DNA of 64,000 nt from Amaranthus tricolor. Lineage: Eukaryota; Streptophyta; Magnoliopsida; Caryophyllales; Amaranthaceae. Shown here piece by piece: positions 61,361-64,000 of the stretch. The stretch is from contig NC_080056.1 in assembly GCF_026212465.1 (NCBI RefSeq), forward strand, positions 24,914,673-24,978,672. Reading direction: 5' to 3'. The position numbers and the translations under genes were made by a program. The notes beneath the pieces were generated by a model, which was not told the DNA's origin, did not search any database, and worked only from the letters and a program-made list of their open reading frames with translations. Positions within the stretch are counted from its first letter, which is position 1. Each line of letters opens with the position of its first letter.

Positions 61361-62460
61361 TTTTCCTTTTCCAGAATCTTTTTCAGGGGTTGGTTGGTCC
61401 GGACGATGATCTGGTGGGATTGGAAGTACGATTTCAACTTCCTGCTTGCCATTACGACTGCGAACAAGACCTTCTCCACTTCACTATAGTTTCCTTCTCA
61501 GCCTCAGAAGGCGTGACTAATGTAGTACACAGGGAGTTGCTTCTTCTCTCTTTCAGCGGTTAATACTCCTGACAGGGAATATTGGGAGACCGAGACATAT
61601 AGGATGAGTTCTTCCCCATCGATGGGTGAAACTAGTTTTGGCAGTGATGATAAATGCTCCTTGAACTGATTGAACGATTCCTCCACTTCGCTAGTCCATT
61701 CGAACTTGCTCTGTTTAAGAGTCTTGAAAAAAGGTGAGCATTTATCCGCGGATTTGGATAGGAATCTCCCTAAGGCGGCTAGGCACCCTGTTAGTTTCTG
61801 GACTTCTTTTACGGATCTGGGGGACTTCGCGTCTTGGATTGCCCGGATCTTGTCGGGGTTTGCTTCAATGCCCCTCTCATCCACGAGAAAGCCGAGACAT
61901 TTCCCTCCAGTGACCCCAAACAGGCACTTGTCAGGATTGAGTCGCATTCGGTGTTCCCGGAGGGTTAAGAAAGTTTCACGTAAGTCCGCGGCATGCTCAG
62001 ACGCCCGTTTGCTTTTTGTGATCATGTCATCTACGTATACCTCCAAGTTTCGGCCTATCTGAGACCGGAAGACTTTGTTGACCATCCTCTGATAGGTGGC
62101 TCTGACATTTTTTAAACCGAAGGGCATGACTTTGTAGCAATATACTCTAGCATTTGTAATGAATGCCGTATGTGGCCGGTCTTCCGTGGCTAATGGCATT
62201 TGATGATAACCCGCGTTAGCATCCATGAAACTTAATAGGGCGTGGCCTGCCGTTGAGTCTACTAGACGATCTATCTTGGGGAGGGGATAATCGTCTTTCG
62301 GACAAGCCTTGTTCAGATCTGTAAAATCGACGCACATCCTCCACTTCCCATTCGGTTTTTTTAACGAGAACAACGTTGGAGAGCCAATCGAAGTATTTGC
62401 ATTCCCTGATGAATCCGGCTTTCAGCAATTTTCCACCTCTTCTTTGGCGGCCTTAATTCG
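61361..62460 (-). pseudogene. Reverse transcriptase and first RNase H of the Tat pol
   Basis: Copies the element RNA into DNA. MCVDFTDLNKACPKDDYPLP and MDANAGYHQ carry conserved fingers/palm residues, and YVDDMITKSK holds the catalytic Asp pair. The thumb and connection run to PVYYISHAF. The first RNase H (KVLFAVVMASRKLKSYFQ) follows after TGA codons at 61504-61506 and 61498-61500. Just before the catalytic region, one frameshift near 62428 and a second at an A-run near 62365 leave and re-enter the main frame, so about 20 codons are read out of frame. Confidence 0.9.
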
Positions 62461-63021
62461 CTCTTTCCCTTGATGTCGCAGCTTTTGCTTCACGGGTTTG
62501 TAGCCTGGTTTTATGTCAAGTTTGTAGCACATGACACTTGTAGGGATGCCAGGCATTTCTTCCGTGGAAAAAGCGAAGACGTCGCGGAATTCGGCGATGG
62601 TGGCCATGATATCCTGCTTGATTGCGTTAGGAAGGTCTTTTCCGATTTTGATCTGCTTCCCGTCAAATATCTCCACCTCCTCGTATCGCTCCACTGGATG
62701 AGGCCTTCTGTGGTCATTGGGATTGTCCGTATACACACTCATGACAGTTGGGGACTCTTTTTCCCTCTCTCTTTTGGAGGGAATGGCGGAAGTTTCTCGC
62801 TTCAAGGTGTTCACGAGACATTGACGGGCTGTTATTTGGTCCCCCTTAAGGACGCCTACTTGACCATCATCCTGTTCGAATTGTAACAGTAGTTGATGAG
62901 GAAAGATCGCGGCTTTGATCTTGTTGATGAGTGGGAGCCCCATGATGGCGTTGTAGGGGAAGGCCAGATCCACTACTGTAAATCGTATGGGTACTGTTCT
63001 GCCTTTGTTTCTTTCCCCCAC
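62461..63021 (-). pseudogene. Protease-to-RT linker of the Tat pol
   Basis: Follows the in-frame stop at 63058-63060 in the same frame. FPYNAIMGLPLINKIKA is the conserved tail of the aspartic protease region, while EFRDVFAFSTEEMPGIP and CYKLDIKPGYKPVKQK are the usual lead-in to reverse transcriptase in Ty3/gypsy elements. Confidence 0.82.
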
Positions 63022-63057
63022 CCGTACAGGGAGTATGATCGTTCCCAGTGAAATGAC

Positions 63058-64000
63058 CTAATTTCCGCCGAATCCGATAAGGGGTTTGTCGAGGGGTTGT
63101 AAGTGCTTTTCTTCGAACTTCATTTTTCTCGGACATTCCATGGTAATGAGGTCGGCTGTGCTTCCGGTGTCCACCAGTACTCTCTTGACCTTCATTTGCC
63201 CAATCTTGAGGGTAACCACTAGTGGGTCAGTGTGTGGTTGTTGCAGCGGTTGGGAGGTAGTGGCATCGAATCTCATGATCGGTCCGCTTGACACGGTTTT
63301 TGGAGGTCCTTTAAGCAGAGTATGGACGCTATCTTTCGCAGCTCGAATAGTAGGATACTCTTCAGTGTATCCTCCAAAAATCACATGGATAGTTCCTTGC
63401 GTGTTGGAACTTTCACGCCTGGCCTCGTCCCTCTTGGGGGATCTGCGTCTTTGATTCCACGGCCTCCTGTCCGCTTCCCCTCTCGCATCATAGTCCTTCC
63501 GGTTGATGAACCTCGATAGCTTTCCTTCGTCGGCCAATTGATGTAGGACACGTTTGAGTTCGCGGCATTGGGCCAAAGTGTGGCCATGTTCTTTGTGGTA
63601 GTCGCACCACAAATTGAAGTTGTGGCGATCAGAAGGGGTGGTAGTAGGAGGTGGAGTTGGCAACTCGTCTTGAATGGCGAAGAATATGTTTTTCTATTGC
63701 GGTTGAACAACGGGTCATTGCCTCTGTCGAGCAAATTCCGCGTCCTGGGTTCCCCTTCCGTGACATATACATGTCTGGACCGGGGAGGCCTCATGTCTGA
63801 TGGGGGTTCTGGACGAAGAGGCCTGTAGCTCCTGCTCTCGATGAATGTTCCTCCCTGTTTCGTGAGGATTGATGGGAGGATGTTGGATCCTTCTTCTCTG
63901 ATCTTCGTTTTTTAGGGTCATGTGCCTGACATATTTCGGAGGCCGTCACATAATTTTGGCATTGTTTCATGGCCTCCGCGTATGTCTTCACTTGACTCTC
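63058..64000 (-). pseudogene. Gag C terminus and protease of the Tat element, partial
   Basis: Gag packages the element RNA and protease matures the polyprotein. YAEAMKQCQNYVTASEICQ at the high-coordinate end is a gag stretch. The frame is disturbed between about 63.66 and 63.80 kb. CDYHKEHGHTLAQCRELK is the Tat-type gag zinc motif, and VLVDTGSTADLI is the protease active site with its Asp-Thr-Gly. The frame closes at a TAG (63058-63060) within the protease. The rest of gag lies beyond the window. Confidence 0.85.

Larger units (their letters stand above)
53018..64000 (-). mobile_element. Tat-lineage Ty3/gypsy LTR retrotransposon, truncated by the window
   Basis: Minus-oriented element at least 11 kb long. 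From its 5' side it holds gag zinc finger, protease, reverse transcriptase with YVDD, an ordinary RNase H followed by a second RNase H beginning YVDGS, integrase, then an antisense extra gene, a repeat-rich 3' region, a polypurine tract and the 3' LTR. The doubled RNase H and the antisense ORF between integrase and 3' LTR are known traits of the Tat clade. The 5' LTR, primer binding site and most of gag lie beyond 64000. Several stops and frameshifts make this copy non-autonomous. Confidence 0.92.

Overview
This window is repeat-rich nuclear DNA from a flowering plant, probably pericentromeric or other heterochromatin. The evidence is spliced plant-type transposon genes (hAT, MULE), a Tat-lineage Ty3/gypsy retrotransposon with two RNase H regions, AT-rich intergenic DNA, and no host gene that I can support. 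The species cannot be fixed from the sequence. Every coding region seen belongs to a mobile element, and nearly all are broken.

Layout. (1) 101-3814: a complete hAT DNA transposon with an 8-bp target duplication, short inverted termini, GC-rich subterminal GGTTCC arrays and a minus-strand transposase gene carrying two in-frame stops. (2) 3815-7684: AT-rich DNA with a decayed LINE fragment, short tandem repeats and two TATA-like sites. (3) 7685-10671: a Mutator-like element (MULE) with a perfect 9-bp target duplication and 152-bp terminal inverted repeats; its transposase gene is frameshifted and has lost part of its N-terminal region. (4) 10425-50479: about 40 kb of tandem repeats, about 74 periods of about 538 bp. 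Each unit consists of the last 235 bp of that MULE plus the 303 bp of host DNA next to it, so the MULE at 7694-10662 is still attached to the satellite it gave rise to. (5) 50480-53017: the genomic continuation of the flank found inside the units. It looks like part of a minus-oriented LTR whose termini are of the TGTAACACCC type. (6) 53018-64000: a Tat-lineage Ty3/gypsy element on the minus strand, inserted into region 5 and running off the window. Its order from low to high coordinate is 3' LTR, polypurine tract, a repeat-rich 3' untranslated region, an antisense extra ORF (plus strand, 55.7-58.75 kb), then integrase, RNase H, reverse transcriptase, protease and gag (minus strand).

How the parts relate. 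The MULE inserted first. A segment running from inside its right end into the flank was then tandemly duplicated at a 4-bp GAGG microhomology. The array later grew by block duplications of 1, 2, 4, 5, 7 and 11 units that can still be read from shared private variants. The Tat element then landed in the LTR-like DNA beyond the array. In the Tat element, small GGACCC...GGGTCC stem-loops followed by GACTT are found on both sides of the antisense gene, and its 3' untranslated region also holds two tRNA-like segments.
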